From Kushneria avicenniae (GTDB lineage: Bacteria; Pseudomonadota; Gammaproteobacteria; Pseudomonadales; Halomonadaceae), in assembly GCF_900112585.1 (NCBI RefSeq), contig NZ_FOLY01000005.1, forward strand, positions 248,001 to 312,000: a stretch of 64,000 bases of DNA, written 5' to 3'. Below, piece by piece: positions 1-8,826 of this stretch. Every line of letters starts with the position of its first letter. Positions within the stretch are counted from its first letter, which is position 1. The notes under the pieces are model-generated. The model searched no databases. It was not told where the DNA came from and worked only from the letters and a program-made list of their open reading frames with translations. The position numbers were made by a program, and so were the translations under genes.

Positions 1-314
1 CGGGTGAGGCGCCCGCCGCGCTGGATGGCCTGGCCACGCCACAGGCCATCTTCGTGGGCGGCGGGGTGAGCGACATGGCGCTGATGGCGCGCTGCTTTGA
101 TGCGCTGGCCCCCGGCGGCCGGCTGGTGGCCAACGCCGTGACGCTGGAAAGCGAGCTGGCGCTTGGCGAGTGCCATCGCCTGCTGGGCGGTGAGCTGATG
201 CGACTGAGCCTTGAGCAGACCGCGCCGCTGGGCAGCATGATCGGCTGGACGCCAGCGCGTACCATTACGCAGTGGGCCTGGACCAAACCGCTGGATTTTC
301 AGGGGGTGTCATGA
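1..314 (+). CDS. cobL: Precorrin-6Y C5,15-methyltransferase (decarboxylating), 3' end
   Basis: The reading frame is open from the left edge (phase starting at base 3) to the TGA at 312-314, so only about the last 104 residues are visible. They contain the end of a class I SAM-methyltransferase fold (GGGVSD, then a helix and [17 protein letters not shown]) and a C-terminal stretch typical of the CbiT-like half of CobL. CobL carries out the C5 and C15 methylations and C12 decarboxylation of the corrin ring in the cytosol. The stop overlaps the start of cobM (ATGA), which indicates translational coupling in a cobalamin operon extending off the left edge. It could also be a free-standing CbiT; the N-terminal half lies outside the window. 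Confidence 0.8.
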   Translation, partial: GEAPAALDGLATPQAIFVGGGVSDMALMARCFDALAPGGRLVANAVTLESELALGECHRLLGGELMRLSLEQTAPLGSMIGWTPARTITQWAWTKPLDFQGVS

Positions 315-1102
315 CGGTCCATTTCATCGGTGCCGGCCCCGGGGCGGCCGACCTGATCACCGTGCGCGGTCAGCGCCTGCTCGCGCAGTGTCCGGTGTGT
401 CTCTATGCCGGCTCCACGGTGGCCACTGAACTGCTGGAACACTGTCCGAGCGGGGCGCGTCTGATCAATACCGCGCCGCTGGACCTTGATGCGATCGAGG
501 CCGAGTATCTGCGCGCCCATCACAACCATGAGGCGGTGGCCCGGCTGCATTCGGGCGATCTCTCGGTGTACAGCGCGCTGGCCGAGCAGCTCAGGCGTTT
601 GAGACACCACGGCATCGATTATACCCTGACGCCCGGTGTGCCGGCCTTTTCGGCGGCCGCGGCGCTTGTTGAGTGCGAGCTGACGGTGCCGGAAGTGGCG
701 CAGAGCGTGGTGCTGACCCGGCTGTCCGGAAGGGCGTCGAAAATGCCGGAGCGTGAGCAGCTTGAAACCTTTGCCGAAAGCGGTGCGACGCTGGCGATCC
801 ACCTGGCGATCCATCGGCTGGAAGAGATTACCACGCGGCTGACCCCCTTTTACGGCGCGGACTGTCCGGTGGCGGTGGTCTATCGCGCCAGCTGGCCGGA
901 GGAGCGTCTGGTTGAGGGCGTGCTGGGTGATATCGTCAAGCGGCTGGCAGCGGACCCGATCGAGCGCAGCGCGCTGATTCTGGTCGGTCCGGCGCTGGCA
1001 AGTGATGATTTCCGCGACAGCGCGCTGTATGAAGCCGGCTATTGCCGGCGCTTTCGTCACGGCAACGCGGGCGATGCTCCGGTCGTGTCAGACAAGGGAT
1101 AG
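311..1102 (+). CDS. cobM: Precorrin-4 C11-methyltransferase
   Basis: A 263-residue protein of the tetrapyrrole methylase (CobM/CbiF) family, which transfers a SAM methyl group to C11 of precorrin-4 during corrin ring synthesis. The N-terminus carries the family's glycine-rich loop ([16 protein letters not shown]). Further on come YAGSTV, a [11 protein letters not shown] segment corresponding to the family's GDP loop region, and [15 protein letters not shown] chose the ATG at 311 because it overlaps the cobL stop (ATGA) and puts the FIGAGPG loop at the very N-terminus; an in-frame upstream start at 272 would add unrelated residues. Length matches the family (about 255-270 aa). No further cob gene follows on this strand. 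The other corrin gene in the window, cbiD, is 11.7 kb away and reversed. Confidence 0.92.
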   Translation: MTVHFIGAGPGAADLITVRGQRLLAQCPVCLYAGSTVATELLEHCPSGARLINTAPLDLDAIEAEYLRAHHNHEAVARLHSGDLSVYSALAEQLRRLRHHGIDYTLTPGVPAFSAAAALVECELTVPEVAQSVVLTRLSGRASKMPEREQLETFAESGATLAIHLAIHRLEEITTRLTPFYGADCPVAVVYRASWPEERLVEGVLGDIVKRLAADPIERSALILVGPALASDDFRDSALYEAGYCRRFRHGNAGDAPVVSDKG

Positions 1103-1111
1103 GAAAAAAGC

Positions 1112-1651
1112 ATGCAAAACGATCTGCCCGGCACGGGCGCCGATGATGACGCCGCCTATGCCTTCCGGGAGCATCGACTGTCGTGGGTGGCCTACGGAGA
1201 TGCCGTTCTCAAGGGGGGCGTGGCGATCGCCATCAGCGTTGCGCTGATGCTCTCGCCGCGCTGGATCACGGTGGCGCCCATTACCGCACAGGTGCTGTTT
1301 TACGCCGGTATTGCCTTTGCCCTCTGCGCGCTGGCGCTTTCAATCTATCGACTCTGCTATCTCCGCCGCGTGCGGCTTTATACCGATCAGGACGGCGTAT
1401 GGTGCTATCGCGGCATTCTGCCGTGGCGGCGCGGCATCGTTGGCACCAACTGGCGCGACGTGCGCCAGGCGAGCTACGGCACCGGTTTTGTGCGCTGGGT
1501 CACGAAGGCCTACCCGATCAACGTGGACAATCGCTTTACCGATACTGACCCGATCACGCTTGCCCACGTGCACCGTGGCCATGAGTTTGTCGGCCATGTG
1601 AATGCCTGGCGCAACCGGATGCTGCGCCAGGACGACGAGACGCTGCGCTGA
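1112..1651 (+). CDS. Membrane protein with PH-like domain
   Basis: A 179-residue protein of unknown function, 9 bp downstream of cobM. Two hydrophobic helices lie at roughly residues 30-75 (KGGVAIAISVALMLSP and LFYAGIAFALCALALSIYRL). They are followed by a soluble part with the strand pattern of bacterial pleckstrin-homology (bPH/YdbT-type) domains: VRLYTDQDGVWCYRGILPWRRG, then a WRDVRQASYGTGF strand-turn segment and a C-terminal helix. The architecture suggests an inner-membrane protein with a cytosolic PH-like domain. Its neighbour on the other strand, the GST gene, ends at the very next base (1652), so the two convergent genes touch with no visible terminator between them. Assignment to bPH is by pattern only. 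Confidence 0.65.
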   Translation: MQNDLPGTGADDDAAYAFREHRLSWVAYGDAVLKGGVAIAISVALMLSPRWITVAPITAQVLFYAGIAFALCALALSIYRLCYLRRVRLYTDQDGVWCYRGILPWRRGIVGTNWRDVRQASYGTGFVRWVTKAYPINVDNRFTDTDPITLAHVHRGHEFVGHVNAWRNRMLRQDDETLR

Positions 1652-2347
1652 TCAGGTTTCGACCGGCGGCTGATGCTCCCTGACGACCCTGCGATCGCGA
1701 ATGCAGTCCTCTTCATGGGACGCCTCCCGCCAGGGTTCCTGAATACCGGTGCTGACCCACTCGGCCACCGCCGGGTGGGACAGCAGCCGATCCACATAGG
1801 CCATGGCCTGCTCATTGAGATCGAGCTGATAATTTTTGAGGCGCACCGCCACCGGAGCGAAAAAGGCATCCACTGCGGTAAAGCGATCGCCGGCCAGCCA
1901 GGGGCCGCCAAAGCGCTCCAGTCCGAAACACCACAGCGATTCGAGACGCTTTAGATCACGCTTGAGCGCCTCGCTCGGCGTGGTCAGCGCAATGACCAGC
2001 CGGCAGTTCATTGAACACTCATCGCGCAGGGCGCCAAAGCCCGAGTGCATCTCGGCGGCCGCGCAGCGAGCGAAGGCGCGCGCTACGGGCTCATGGTGCC
2101 ATACCGCTGGATGGGCCTCGGCCAGATACTCGCAGATGGCCAGCGAATCCCACACCGTCAGGTCACTTTCGACCAGACACGGCACCTTGCCACTCGGCGA
2201 GAAGACGTCAAACGAGGGCTGACGCATGCCGTACTCAAACGGCGTCAGCACCTCTTCAAAGGCAATGTCGAGCGCGCGCATCAATACCCATGGCCGCATG
2301 GACCATGACGAGTAGTTCTTGTTGGCAATGTGAAGACGATAGCGCAT
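1652..2347 (-). CDS. Glutathione S-transferase family protein
   Basis: A 231-residue cytosolic GST-fold protein. The N-terminal thioredoxin-like domain shows the glutathione-site pattern: KNYSSWSMRPWVLMRAL (helix 1 with Ser/Tyr candidates), GKVPCLV with the cis-Pro of the fold, and VWDSLAICEYLAE with the conserved acidic/Ser pair contacting the gamma-glutamyl group. The all-alpha C-terminal domain includes the GPWLAGDRFTAVDAFFAP segment (GST N-capping box / hydrophobic staple). Substrate is unknown; such proteins usually detoxify electrophiles or assist isomerisations. It lies downstream of the NRAMP-like gene on the same strand with a 22 bp gap and could share its transcript. Confidence 0.85.
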   Translation of the reverse strand: MRYRLHIANKNYSSWSMRPWVLMRALDIAFEEVLTPFEYGMRQPSFDVFSPSGKVPCLVESDLTVWDSLAICEYLAEAHPAVWHHEPVARAFARCAAAEMHSGFGALRDECSMNCRLVIALTTPSEALKRDLKRLESLWCFGLERFGGPWLAGDRFTAVDAFFAPVAVRLKNYQLDLNEQAMAYVDRLLSHPAVAEWVSTGIQEPWREASHEEDCIRDRRVVREHQPPVET

Positions 2348-2369
2348 GACATCCCTTCCCGGCGGGTGA

Positions 2370-3644
2370 TCAGATCACCCCCAGCATACCCAGAAATACA
2401 CGCAGTGCCAGCAGACAGACGATCAGCATCACAAGGCCGTAGACCAGGTTCTGTCTGAATGTGTTGGCAAATGCACCCAAAAGCGTGCGTTGATTGCACA
2501 GTACCCAGATCGAGCCCACGATCGCCGGCAGCAGCAGGCCGTTGATCGCCTGGGCTGTCAGGATCAGCTCGATCGGCGTGCTGCCGAAAAGCGCCACGAT
2601 CACGACCGGTGCCAGCGCGGCCAGCAGCATGACAGAGCGGTTGCGCGTGCTGCGCGCGCTTTCATTGCGTCCGGTGGCCTCGCCCAGCAGCGGCGGCTGC
2701 ACGGCGATGTTGAAAAGCCCGGAAGAGAAGCCGGCCGCCCACAGCCCCAGCGAGAACAGCACCCCGGCGTACTGGCCCAGCACCGGCGTGAGCTGTCCGG
2801 CCATGTCGGCGGCCCCCGAGACGCCGGTGCCCAGCGGATGAAGGGCCGCCGCCGAACACAGCAGAATGGCGACCATGACCACGCCGGTGATCACCACATT
2901 GGTGGTGTGGTCAAAGCGGGACAGGGCCAGACGCTTGTCCATCGCCGTGGTGGTGTCATGGGCGTACTTGCGCTTGATGAAGGCCGACAGCCCCAGCACG
3001 GTGTTGGGCGGCAGGGTGGTGGCAATCAGGGCGAGGATCAGCCAGTAGTTACCTTCGGGCACCTTGAACGAGAAGCCGGTGGCCGCCACATCGCCCGCAT
3101 TCGGGCCGGCCAGCGCCAGTGTGAGCACAAAGGAGAGCACGATCAGGGCGATGATCGCGCGGTTGATGTTCTCCAGCAGTCGGTAGATGCCCACCCAGCA
3201 CATGACCAGTGCCGCCAGCGCCAGAATGCCGACCCAGGCCAGAATCGGGACCGAGGGCAACAGATAGTTGAGCGCCAGCGCCGCCCCGGTGAAATTACCG
3301 GCCTGAAAGGCGACAGCGCCCAAAAGCAGTGCAACGTAGAGCGTGATGGACCATTTTCGCCCCATGTGCTGGCGAATACCCTCCATCGCCGACATGCCGG
3401 TGGCCAGGGTGAAGCGGATCACCGGCCGCTGGAAGCAGAACGCCACCACAGAGGCAGCCATGACGGCCCATAGTAGTGCAAAGCCGTACTCGGCGCCCGC
3501 CACCGACAGCGTGGTGATCGAACCGGGCCCCAGAATGCAGGCCGCGACCATGGCGCCGGGTCCAAGGGCGCGCAGGCGCTCCATGATGCCGAGCGATGTC
3601 GGCGCCTGACGAAGAGCGCTGTCGTGCGTGGTCATTGTTTTCAT
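2370..3644 (-). CDS. NRAMP-like transporter lacking canonical metal-site motifs
   Basis: A 424-residue inner-membrane protein with about 11 hydrophobic helices and the overall NRAMP (SLC11/MntH) plan. I use the ATG at 3644 because GGGAGGT lies 6 bp upstream; an in-frame upstream extension looks non-coding. The TM1 segment reads CILGPGSITTLSVAGAEYG, where canonical NRAMPs have DPGN. The TM6 segment reads TTLPPNTVLGLSAFI, where canonical proteins have MPH-N. Both metal-coordinating motifs are therefore replaced, unlike the true mntH at 25078-26400. The protein belongs to an NRAMP-related subgroup, and its substrate cannot be stated: it may be another divalent cation or a different solute. It is followed by a GST gene and preceded by the actP terminator. 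Confidence 0.8.
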   Translation of the reverse strand: MKTMTTHDSALRQAPTSLGIMERLRALGPGAMVAACILGPGSITTLSVAGAEYGFALLWAVMAASVVAFCFQRPVIRFTLATGMSAMEGIRQHMGRKWSITLYVALLLGAVAFQAGNFTGAALALNYLLPSVPILAWVGILALAALVMCWVGIYRLLENINRAIIALIVLSFVLTLALAGPNAGDVAATGFSFKVPEGNYWLILALIATTLPPNTVLGLSAFIKRKYAHDTTTAMDKRLALSRFDHTTNVVITGVVMVAILLCSAAALHPLGTGVSGAADMAGQLTPVLGQYAGVLFSLGLWAAGFSSGLFNIAVQPPLLGEATGRNESARSTRNRSVMLLAALAPVVIVALFGSTPIELILTAQAINGLLLPAIVGSIWVLCNQRTLLGAFANTFRQNLVYGLVMLIVCLLALRVFLGMLGVI

Positions 3645-3766
3645 GCTGGACCTCCCGGCAAATGGATACGCTCCCCTTCTGATGCAAAAGGCGTGCCTGA
3701 AAGGCCCGTCGGGTCGACATTTTTCTGGTGAAATTCGATCAGCATGGCGTGGAGGAAGATCGGGCC

Positions 3767-3793
3767 AAAAAAAAGCCCTGCGCAAGGCAGGGC
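3767..3793 (-). terminator. Rho-independent terminator of yjcH-actP
   Basis: A 7 bp GC-rich stem (3775-3781 with 3787-3793, GCCCTGC/GCAGGGC) with a 5-base loop. On the minus strand it is followed by an uninterrupted run of eight T (3767-3774). It sits 29 bp past the actP stop and separates actP from the NRAMP-like gene. Confidence 0.85.
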
Positions 3794-3821
3794 GAAGGAG
3801 AGAGACGGGAGAAAAGAGAAA

Positions 3822-5489
3822 TCAGTGGGCGACGCTGCCGGAGGCGCCAATGCCGGTCTGGGAGCGGACGAATTGAGCGTCGAACAGATCGCGTTCACGC
3901 TTGGCGGCGGCAGAGTGGTCGGTAACCGAGAACAGCCAGATGCCGATAAAGGCCACGGCCATCGAGAACAGCGCCGGGTAGTCATAGGGGTAGATGGGCG
4001 TAGCGTGCCCCAGCACCTGCACCCAGATGGTCGGCCCGAGAATCATCAGTGCAATGGCCGTGACCAGCCCCAGTCCGCCGCCGATGACCGCCCCGCGGGT
4101 GGTCAGCCGGCGCCAGTACATGGAGAGCAGCAGTACCGGGAAGTTGCAGCTTGCCGCGATCGAGAAGGCCAGACCCACCATGAAGGCGACGTTCTGGGTC
4201 TCAAAGGCGATCCCCAGCACGATGGCCACTACCCCCAGCACCAGAACGGAGATCTTGGAGATGCGTACCTCCTTTTTCTCATCGGCGTTGTCCTTTTTGA
4301 GCACGCCGGCGTAGAGGTCATGCGAGATGGCCGAGGCGCCGGCCAGGGCCAGACCGGCCACTACGGCCAGGATGGTGGCAAAGGCCACTGCCGAGATGAA
4401 CCCGAGGAAGATGCTGCCGCCCACGGCATTGGCCAGATGGACCGCGACCATGTTGTTCCCGCCGATGATGGCTCCGGTACTGTCCTGAAAAGCCGGGTTG
4501 GTGCTCACCAGAATGATGGCGCCAAAGCCGATAATGAAGGTAAGAATGTAGAAGTAACCAATGAAGCCGGTGGCCACGAACACGCTCTTGCGGGCCTCTT
4601 TGGCGTTGCCGACGGTGAAAAAGCGCATCAGGATGTGCGGCAGGCCGGCGGTACCGAACATCAGCGCCAGCCCCAGCGAGATGGCGGAAATGGGGTCCTT
4701 GACCAGCCCGCCCGGGCTCATGATCGAGGCGCCGTTGGCATGTACGGCCACCGCCTCGTTGAAAAGACCTTCCAGACTGAAGTCCACGTGTATCAGCACC
4801 ATCAGCGCCATGAAACTGGCACCGAACAGCAGGATCGCGGCCTTGATCATCTGTACCCAGGTGGTAGCCAGCATGCCGCCAAAGAGCACGTAGCAGACCA
4901 TCAGCGCGCCGACGACCACCACGGCAATGTGATAGTTGAGACCGAACAGCAGTTGAATCAGCTTGCCGGCCCCGACCATCTGGGCGATCAGATACAGCGC
5001 CACCACGGCCAGCGAGCCAAAGGCAGAAAGCGTTCTGACCGGGCGCTTGCTCAGGCGAAACGAGGCCACATCGGCAAAGGTATAGCGGCCCAGATTGCGC
5101 AGGCGCTCGGCGATCAGAAACATGATCATCGGCCAGCCGACCAGAAAGCCCATTGAGTAGATCAAACCGTCATAGCCCGAGGTGAACACCAGCGCCGAGA
5201 TGCCCAGAAAGGAGGCCGCCGACATGAAGTCGCCCGAGATGGCCAGACCGTTCTGAAAACCGGTGATGTTGCCCCCGGCGGCGTAGTAGTCCGATGCCGA
5301 CCGGGTCTTCTTTGATGCCCACCAGGTGATGTAGAGCGTGATGCCGACAAAGATCAGAAACATGATGATGGCCGGCACGTTGAGCGCCTGCTGTGTCACG
5401 GGCCCGGTCAGGGCGTCGGCCATGGCGGTGGCGCCGGTCAGCAGACTGCCTGCCACCACCAGGGCCAGTTTGAAAAAGGCGATATTCAT
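3822..5489 (-). CDS. actP: Cation/acetate symporter ActP
   Basis: A 555-residue SSS-family (solute:sodium symporter) inner-membrane permease for acetate and similar short monocarboxylates. An N-terminal signal-like segment ([15 protein letters not shown]) is followed by about 13 hydrophobic helices. Family motifs include [33 protein letters not shown] and the central [18 protein letters not shown], both typical of ActP. The start ATG at 5489 has GAGGAG 8 bp upstream and overlaps the yjcH stop (ATGA). Length equals the usual 550 residues. It is second in a two-gene yjcH-actP operon closed by the terminator at 3767-3793. No acs gene is in the window. Confidence 0.94.
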   Translation of the reverse strand: MNIAFFKLALVVAGSLLTGATAMADALTGPVTQQALNVPAIIMFLIFVGITLYITWWASKKTRSASDYYAAGGNITGFQNGLAISGDFMSAASFLGISALVFTSGYDGLIYSMGFLVGWPMIMFLIAERLRNLGRYTFADVASFRLSKRPVRTLSAFGSLAVVALYLIAQMVGAGKLIQLLFGLNYHIAVVVVGALMVCYVLFGGMLATTWVQMIKAAILLFGASFMALMVLIHVDFSLEGLFNEAVAVHANGASIMSPGGLVKDPISAISLGLALMFGTAGLPHILMRFFTVGNAKEARKSVFVATGFIGYFYILTFIIGFGAIILVSTNPAFQDSTGAIIGGNNMVAVHLANAVGGSIFLGFISAVAFATILAVVAGLALAGASAISHDLYAGVLKKDNADEKKEVRISKISVLVLGVVAIVLGIAFETQNVAFMVGLAFSIAASCNFPVLLLSMYWRRLTTRGAVIGGGLGLVTAIALMILGPTIWVQVLGHATPIYPYDYPALFSMAVAFIGIWLFSVTDHSAAAKRERDLFDAQFVRSQTGIGASGSVAH

Positions 5490-5812
5490 CGTTTGATCTC
5501 CTCAAGCACGCGGGCATTGAGGCGATCGAATTCACCGTTGGCGCGTCGCACGTAGAGACCGGTCAGCGCGATGGCAACGAGGATCAGGCCCAGACCGATA
5601 AGAATTCCCCAGGTCGTGGTCATGCCACTGGCCAGCGGCGTGCCCAGTACACCGGGTGCAAAGGCGATCAGAAGGATAAAGGCCATGTAGAGACCCAGCA
5701 TGATGATGGAGAGCGTCATGGCAAAACGGCTGCGTTTTTGTACCAGCTCCTGGAAGCTGGCATTGCGCTGAATATCGCGCCACTGGGTGTCGTTGTGCGT
5801 CAGTCTACTCAT
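5486..5812 (-). CDS. yjcH: DUF485 inner-membrane protein, ActP partner
   Basis: A 108-residue DUF485 protein with two hydrophobic helices (residues about 35-60 and 70-95). It contains the family's N-terminal signature [20 protein letters not shown]. YjcH-type proteins are almost always encoded just upstream of actP. Here the stop codon overlaps the actP start by 4 bp, so the two are translationally coupled. Its exact role is unknown; a small accessory subunit of the acetate permease is the usual suggestion. AGGA lies 7 bp before the ATG. The 238 bp between this start and the divergent DUF294 gene must hold both promoters; it contains an inverted repeat, TTGCCC-N7-GGGCAA, near 5871-5889. Confidence 0.93.
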   Translation of the reverse strand: MSRLTHNDTQWRDIQRNASFQELVQKRSRFAMTLSIIMLGLYMAFILLIAFAPGVLGTPLASGMTTTWGILIGLGLILVAIALTGLYVRRANGEFDRLNARVLEEIKR

Positions 5813-6050
5813 GGCTCATCCTTGTTATCCGGGTCAATGACCGTTTTTATGTGCATGGCCCCTGATACTTGCCCGTAAACAGGGCAAAAGAGCAGAGCAC
5901 TTTAGTCTTGATTCGACCAAAGAAATATTTGATGCGTGCCGGGCTCGCCGGTGGCGGCGATGGCAGATACGCTTAACAGGGCAGCGACATCAGGTGCCAT
6001 CGCCTGCAGGTTCAGACGGTGGTTCGCCATGACAGGGGACAGAGCACGAA

Positions 6051-7976
6051 ATGGATATCGAACAGCTGGAAATTCGTCAGCACATGGCGCAGTTTGCGCC
6101 CTTTGAATACCTCGGGGACGAATGGCTGGACCAGGTGGCCACCCGGGTCGAGATCAGCTATTTCCAGGCCGGTACCGACATTCTGACGCTGGATCAGGAG
6201 GTCAACGAACTCTGCTATGTCCGCAGCGGTGCCGTCGAGGTCTCAAGGCGCAGCGGCCAGCTGTTCGACCGGCTGGTGGAAGGCGATATCTTCGGCTATT
6301 CCGACATCATGCGTAACCGCCGTGTCCGCTTTCCCGTGCGGGCGATCGAGGACACGCTGATCTACTTCGTGCCCGCCGAGCTTTTTGACGCACTGCGCGC
6401 CGATAACGATGACTTTGCCGACTTCGTCGAAACCGGTGGTGACCGTCTCAAGGCCACAATCGATCAGCAGCGCAGCGACAATCAGATGAACAGCACCCGG
6501 GTGCGGCGTCTGATCCGGCGCAAGCCGACCATGGTGGACATTCAGACGCCGGTGGGCGAGGTGGCCCGTCGCATGCGCGAGGATAACGTGACCTCGGTAC
6601 TGGTGCTCAGCGATGAAGGCGAGGAGGCCAACGGGCCGCGTCATTTCATGACCCAGGAAGGGCAGGTTCGCCGTCTGGCCGGGCTGTTGACCGACCGCGA
6701 CTGCTGCATACGCACGCTGGCGGAAAACCTCGGTGGCGAGACGCCGGTGGGCGAGGTGATGTCGACCAGCCTGATCACCGCGCCTTCGGATGCCTCGATC
6801 TATGACGCCACCATGACGATGCTCAACCACAATATCCAGCACCTGCCCATCCTGTATCGGCGTCGGCCGATCGGTGTGCTGGAGCTGAGTGATGTCATGC
6901 GCTACGAGACGCGCAGCAGCCTCTATCTGGTCAGCTCGATCTTTAATCAGTCGGGCCTTGCCGGGCTGGTGCGCCTGAGTGGTGACGTGCCGCTGGCCTT
7001 TGCACGGCTGGTCGATGAGGGGGCCGATGCGCACATGATCGGTCGCACCATGGCCACGATCTGTCGAAGTTTCATCCGCAAGCTGCTGGAGCTGGGGGAG
7101 GCCGAGCTGGGGCCACCACCGATCCCCTACTGCTTCATGGTGCTGGGCTCGTGCGCCCGCGATGAGCAGACGGTCTTTGCCGATCAGGATCACGCCATGA
7201 TCCTTGATGACAGCTTTGTGGAGGCCGAGCACGATGAGTACTTTCAGTCGCTGGCGCGTTTTGTCAGCGACGGGCTGGCGGCCTGCAGCTATCCCCTGTG
7301 CAAGGGCGACATCATGTCGACCAACCAGCGCTGGCGTCAGCCACTATCGGTCTGGCAGGGCTATTTCCGCGACTGGATCGAAAATCCCGACCCGGAAGCC
7401 CTGCTGCACAGCTCGATATTCTTCGATCTGGGCTATGTCCATGGCGAGCTCAACATGCTCGAGAATCTGCAGGGCCTGATCAGCAGGCTGGCGCCCCGGC
7501 ATCCCTTCTTTCTGGCGGCGATGTCGCGCAACGCACTCAATCGAACGCCGCCGCTGGGGCTCTTTCGTACCTTCATTCTGGAGAAGGATGGCCAGCACAA
7601 GGATGCCATCGACCTCAAGCGCCGCGGTACAGCGCCACTGGTCGATCTGGTCCGCGTGCACGCGCTGGCCTGTGGCTCCAGTGCGAACAACACCATCGAT
7701 CGCCTCAAGGATATTGCCGATACGCGACTGCTGCCCGAAGGCGTCAACGACCGACTGCGCTATGCCTTCGAGTTCATCTCGATGGTGCGCATTCGCCATC
7801 AGGCGCTGGCGATCGAAAGCAACGAGTCGCCGGATAACCGGCTCCGACCGGACAATGTGGAAAGTCACGAGCGCCACAACCTCAAGGATGCCTTCGAAGT
7901 GCTCAGCCATGCCCAGAAATTTTTGAAGTTCCGCTATCCCATGCCCTCCACTTCGAGCCGGGGAAGGGGACGTTGA
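6051..7976 (+). CDS. cNMP-binding / CBS / DUF294 nucleotidyltransferase-like signalling protein
   Basis: A 641-residue cytosolic multidomain protein. In order: a cyclic-nucleotide-binding-like beta barrel (about 10-130, including SGAVEVSRRSGQLFDRLVEGDIFG); a tandem CBS pair (about 150-290, VRRLIRRKPTMVDIQTPVGEVA and TDRDCCIRTL... VGEVMSTSLITAP); a DUF294 GlnD-like nucleotidyltransferase domain; and a DUF294_C helical domain. The nucleotidyltransferase residues are visible: a GS pair near residue 366 and an Asp-Gln-Asp near 378 (LGSCARDEQTVFADQDHA). The arrangement suggests a sensor of adenine nucleotides that may modify a partner protein. It is divergent from yjcH-actP and overlaps the downstream exonuclease gene (TGATG). 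I recall this pair recurring next to actP in other gammaproteobacteria, which suggests a link to acetate metabolism. Confidence 0.9.
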   Translation: MDIEQLEIRQHMAQFAPFEYLGDEWLDQVATRVEISYFQAGTDILTLDQEVNELCYVRSGAVEVSRRSGQLFDRLVEGDIFGYSDIMRNRRVRFPVRAIEDTLIYFVPAELFDALRADNDDFADFVETGGDRLKATIDQQRSDNQMNSTRVRRLIRRKPTMVDIQTPVGEVARRMREDNVTSVLVLSDEGEEANGPRHFMTQEGQVRRLAGLLTDRDCCIRTLAENLGGETPVGEVMSTSLITAPSDASIYDATMTMLNHNIQHLPILYRRRPIGVLELSDVMRYETRSSLYLVSSIFNQSGLAGLVRLSGDVPLAFARLVDEGADAHMIGRTMATICRSFIRKLLELGEAELGPPPIPYCFMVLGSCARDEQTVFADQDHAMILDDSFVEAEHDEYFQSLARFVSDGLAACSYPLCKGDIMSTNQRWRQPLSVWQGYFRDWIENPDPEALLHSSIFFDLGYVHGELNMLENLQGLISRLAPRHPFFLAAMSRNALNRTPPLGLFRTFILEKDGQHKDAIDLKRRGTAPLVDLVRVHALACGSSANNTIDRLKDIADTRLLPEGVNDRLRYAFEFISMVRIRHQALAIESNESPDNRLRPDNVESHERHNLKDAFEVLSHAQKFLKFRYPMPSTSSRGRGR

Positions 7977-8731
7977 TGCGCGACTGGCCGCAGCGACTGC
8001 AAAAGCACTACCGGCGCTGGCAGTGGCACCGGCGTGGGAAGCTGGTTTCCGAGTGGCCGGCCTATCTGGCGGACCGGCAGAAAAAGACCCGTGATGAGCG
8101 TCTGGAGCACTATTTTGCCGCCGGGACGTTTGATCCGCAGACCCCGATCAGCGATGTGCCGCTGGTAGCGCTGGATGTCGAGACCACCGGTCTGGACCCG
8201 TCGCGGGACAGCATCGTCAGCATCGGGGTGCAGCCCTTTACGCTCGGGCGCATTCCGGTGGCACAGAGCCGTTACTGGACGGTCAAGCCCCGGCGGAGGC
8301 TCAGCGATCGCTCGGTAATTTATCATCGCCTGACGCACAGCGATCTGGCCAATGCGCCGCGCTTTAACGAGATTGTCGGCGAAGTGCTCGAGCAGCTGGC
8401 CGGGCGGCTGGTGGTGGTGCACTACACCCGGATCGAGCGTGAGTTCCTCAATGCGGCTGCCAAACACTATCTGAAGGAGCCGCTGCTGTTTCCGCTGGTC
8501 GACACCATGGCGATCGAGGCATTTCACCATCGTCGACTGACCTGGCTGCAGCGACTGCGCGGCCGTCGCCCGGTATCGCTGCGTCTGCACCCCAGTCGGG
8601 AGCGCTATAATCTGCCGCCCTATCAGGCCCACCATGCGCTGGTCGATGCGCTGGCCACGGCCGAGCTCTTGCAGGCGCAGGTGGCCCGACACTACGCGCT
8701 GGATACCCCTGTGGGGGTGCTCTGGGAGTAG
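7976..8731 (+). CDS. DnaQ-like 3'-5' exonuclease (DEDDh)
   Basis: A 251-residue protein with an RNase T/DnaQ-type exonuclease domain from about residue 60. Exo I is VALDVETTGLDP (Asp and Glu ligands), an Exo II-like segment covers SVIYHRLTHSDLANAP through VVVHYTRIEREFL, and Exo III is YQAHHALVDALATAELL with the catalytic His and the final Asp. The N-terminal 60 residues are basic and not part of the fold. I chose the ATG at 7976, which overlaps the DUF294 stop (TGATG) and has AAGGGGA 6 bp upstream, rather than the TTG three bases earlier. It is too small to be a polymerase. Coupling to the DUF294 protein suggests the two act together. Confidence 0.9.
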   Translation: MRDWPQRLQKHYRRWQWHRRGKLVSEWPAYLADRQKKTRDERLEHYFAAGTFDPQTPISDVPLVALDVETTGLDPSRDSIVSIGVQPFTLGRIPVAQSRYWTVKPRRRLSDRSVIYHRLTHSDLANAPRFNEIVGEVLEQLAGRLVVVHYTRIEREFLNAAAKHYLKEPLLFPLVDTMAIEAFHHRRLTWLQRLRGRRPVSLRLHPSRERYNLPPYQAHHALVDALATAELLQAQVARHYALDTPVGVLWE

Positions 8732-8765
8732 ACGCCTTTCTGGGCGACGAATGCTTTAAAACGAC

Positions 8766-8790
8766 AAAGGCGGCCCGAAGGCCGCCTTTT
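8766..8790. terminator. Bidirectional rho-independent terminator
   Basis: A perfect 10 bp stem (8766-8775 AAAGGCGGCC with 8780-8789 GGCCGCCTTT) with a CGAA tetraloop, flanked by A and T tracts. It can stop both the exonuclease transcript (plus) and the BCCT transcript (minus). Confidence 0.9.
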
Positions 8791-8826
8791 TAGTGCGCAT
8801 AAAGCGCGCGCTCATGACACGCTATC

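Noticed and set aside
3744-5156. Long plus-strand open frame (about 470 codons) opposite actP
   Set aside because: It is the complement of a well-identified transporter, has low-complexity His/Gln/Arg-rich composition, and no ribosome site or family pattern.
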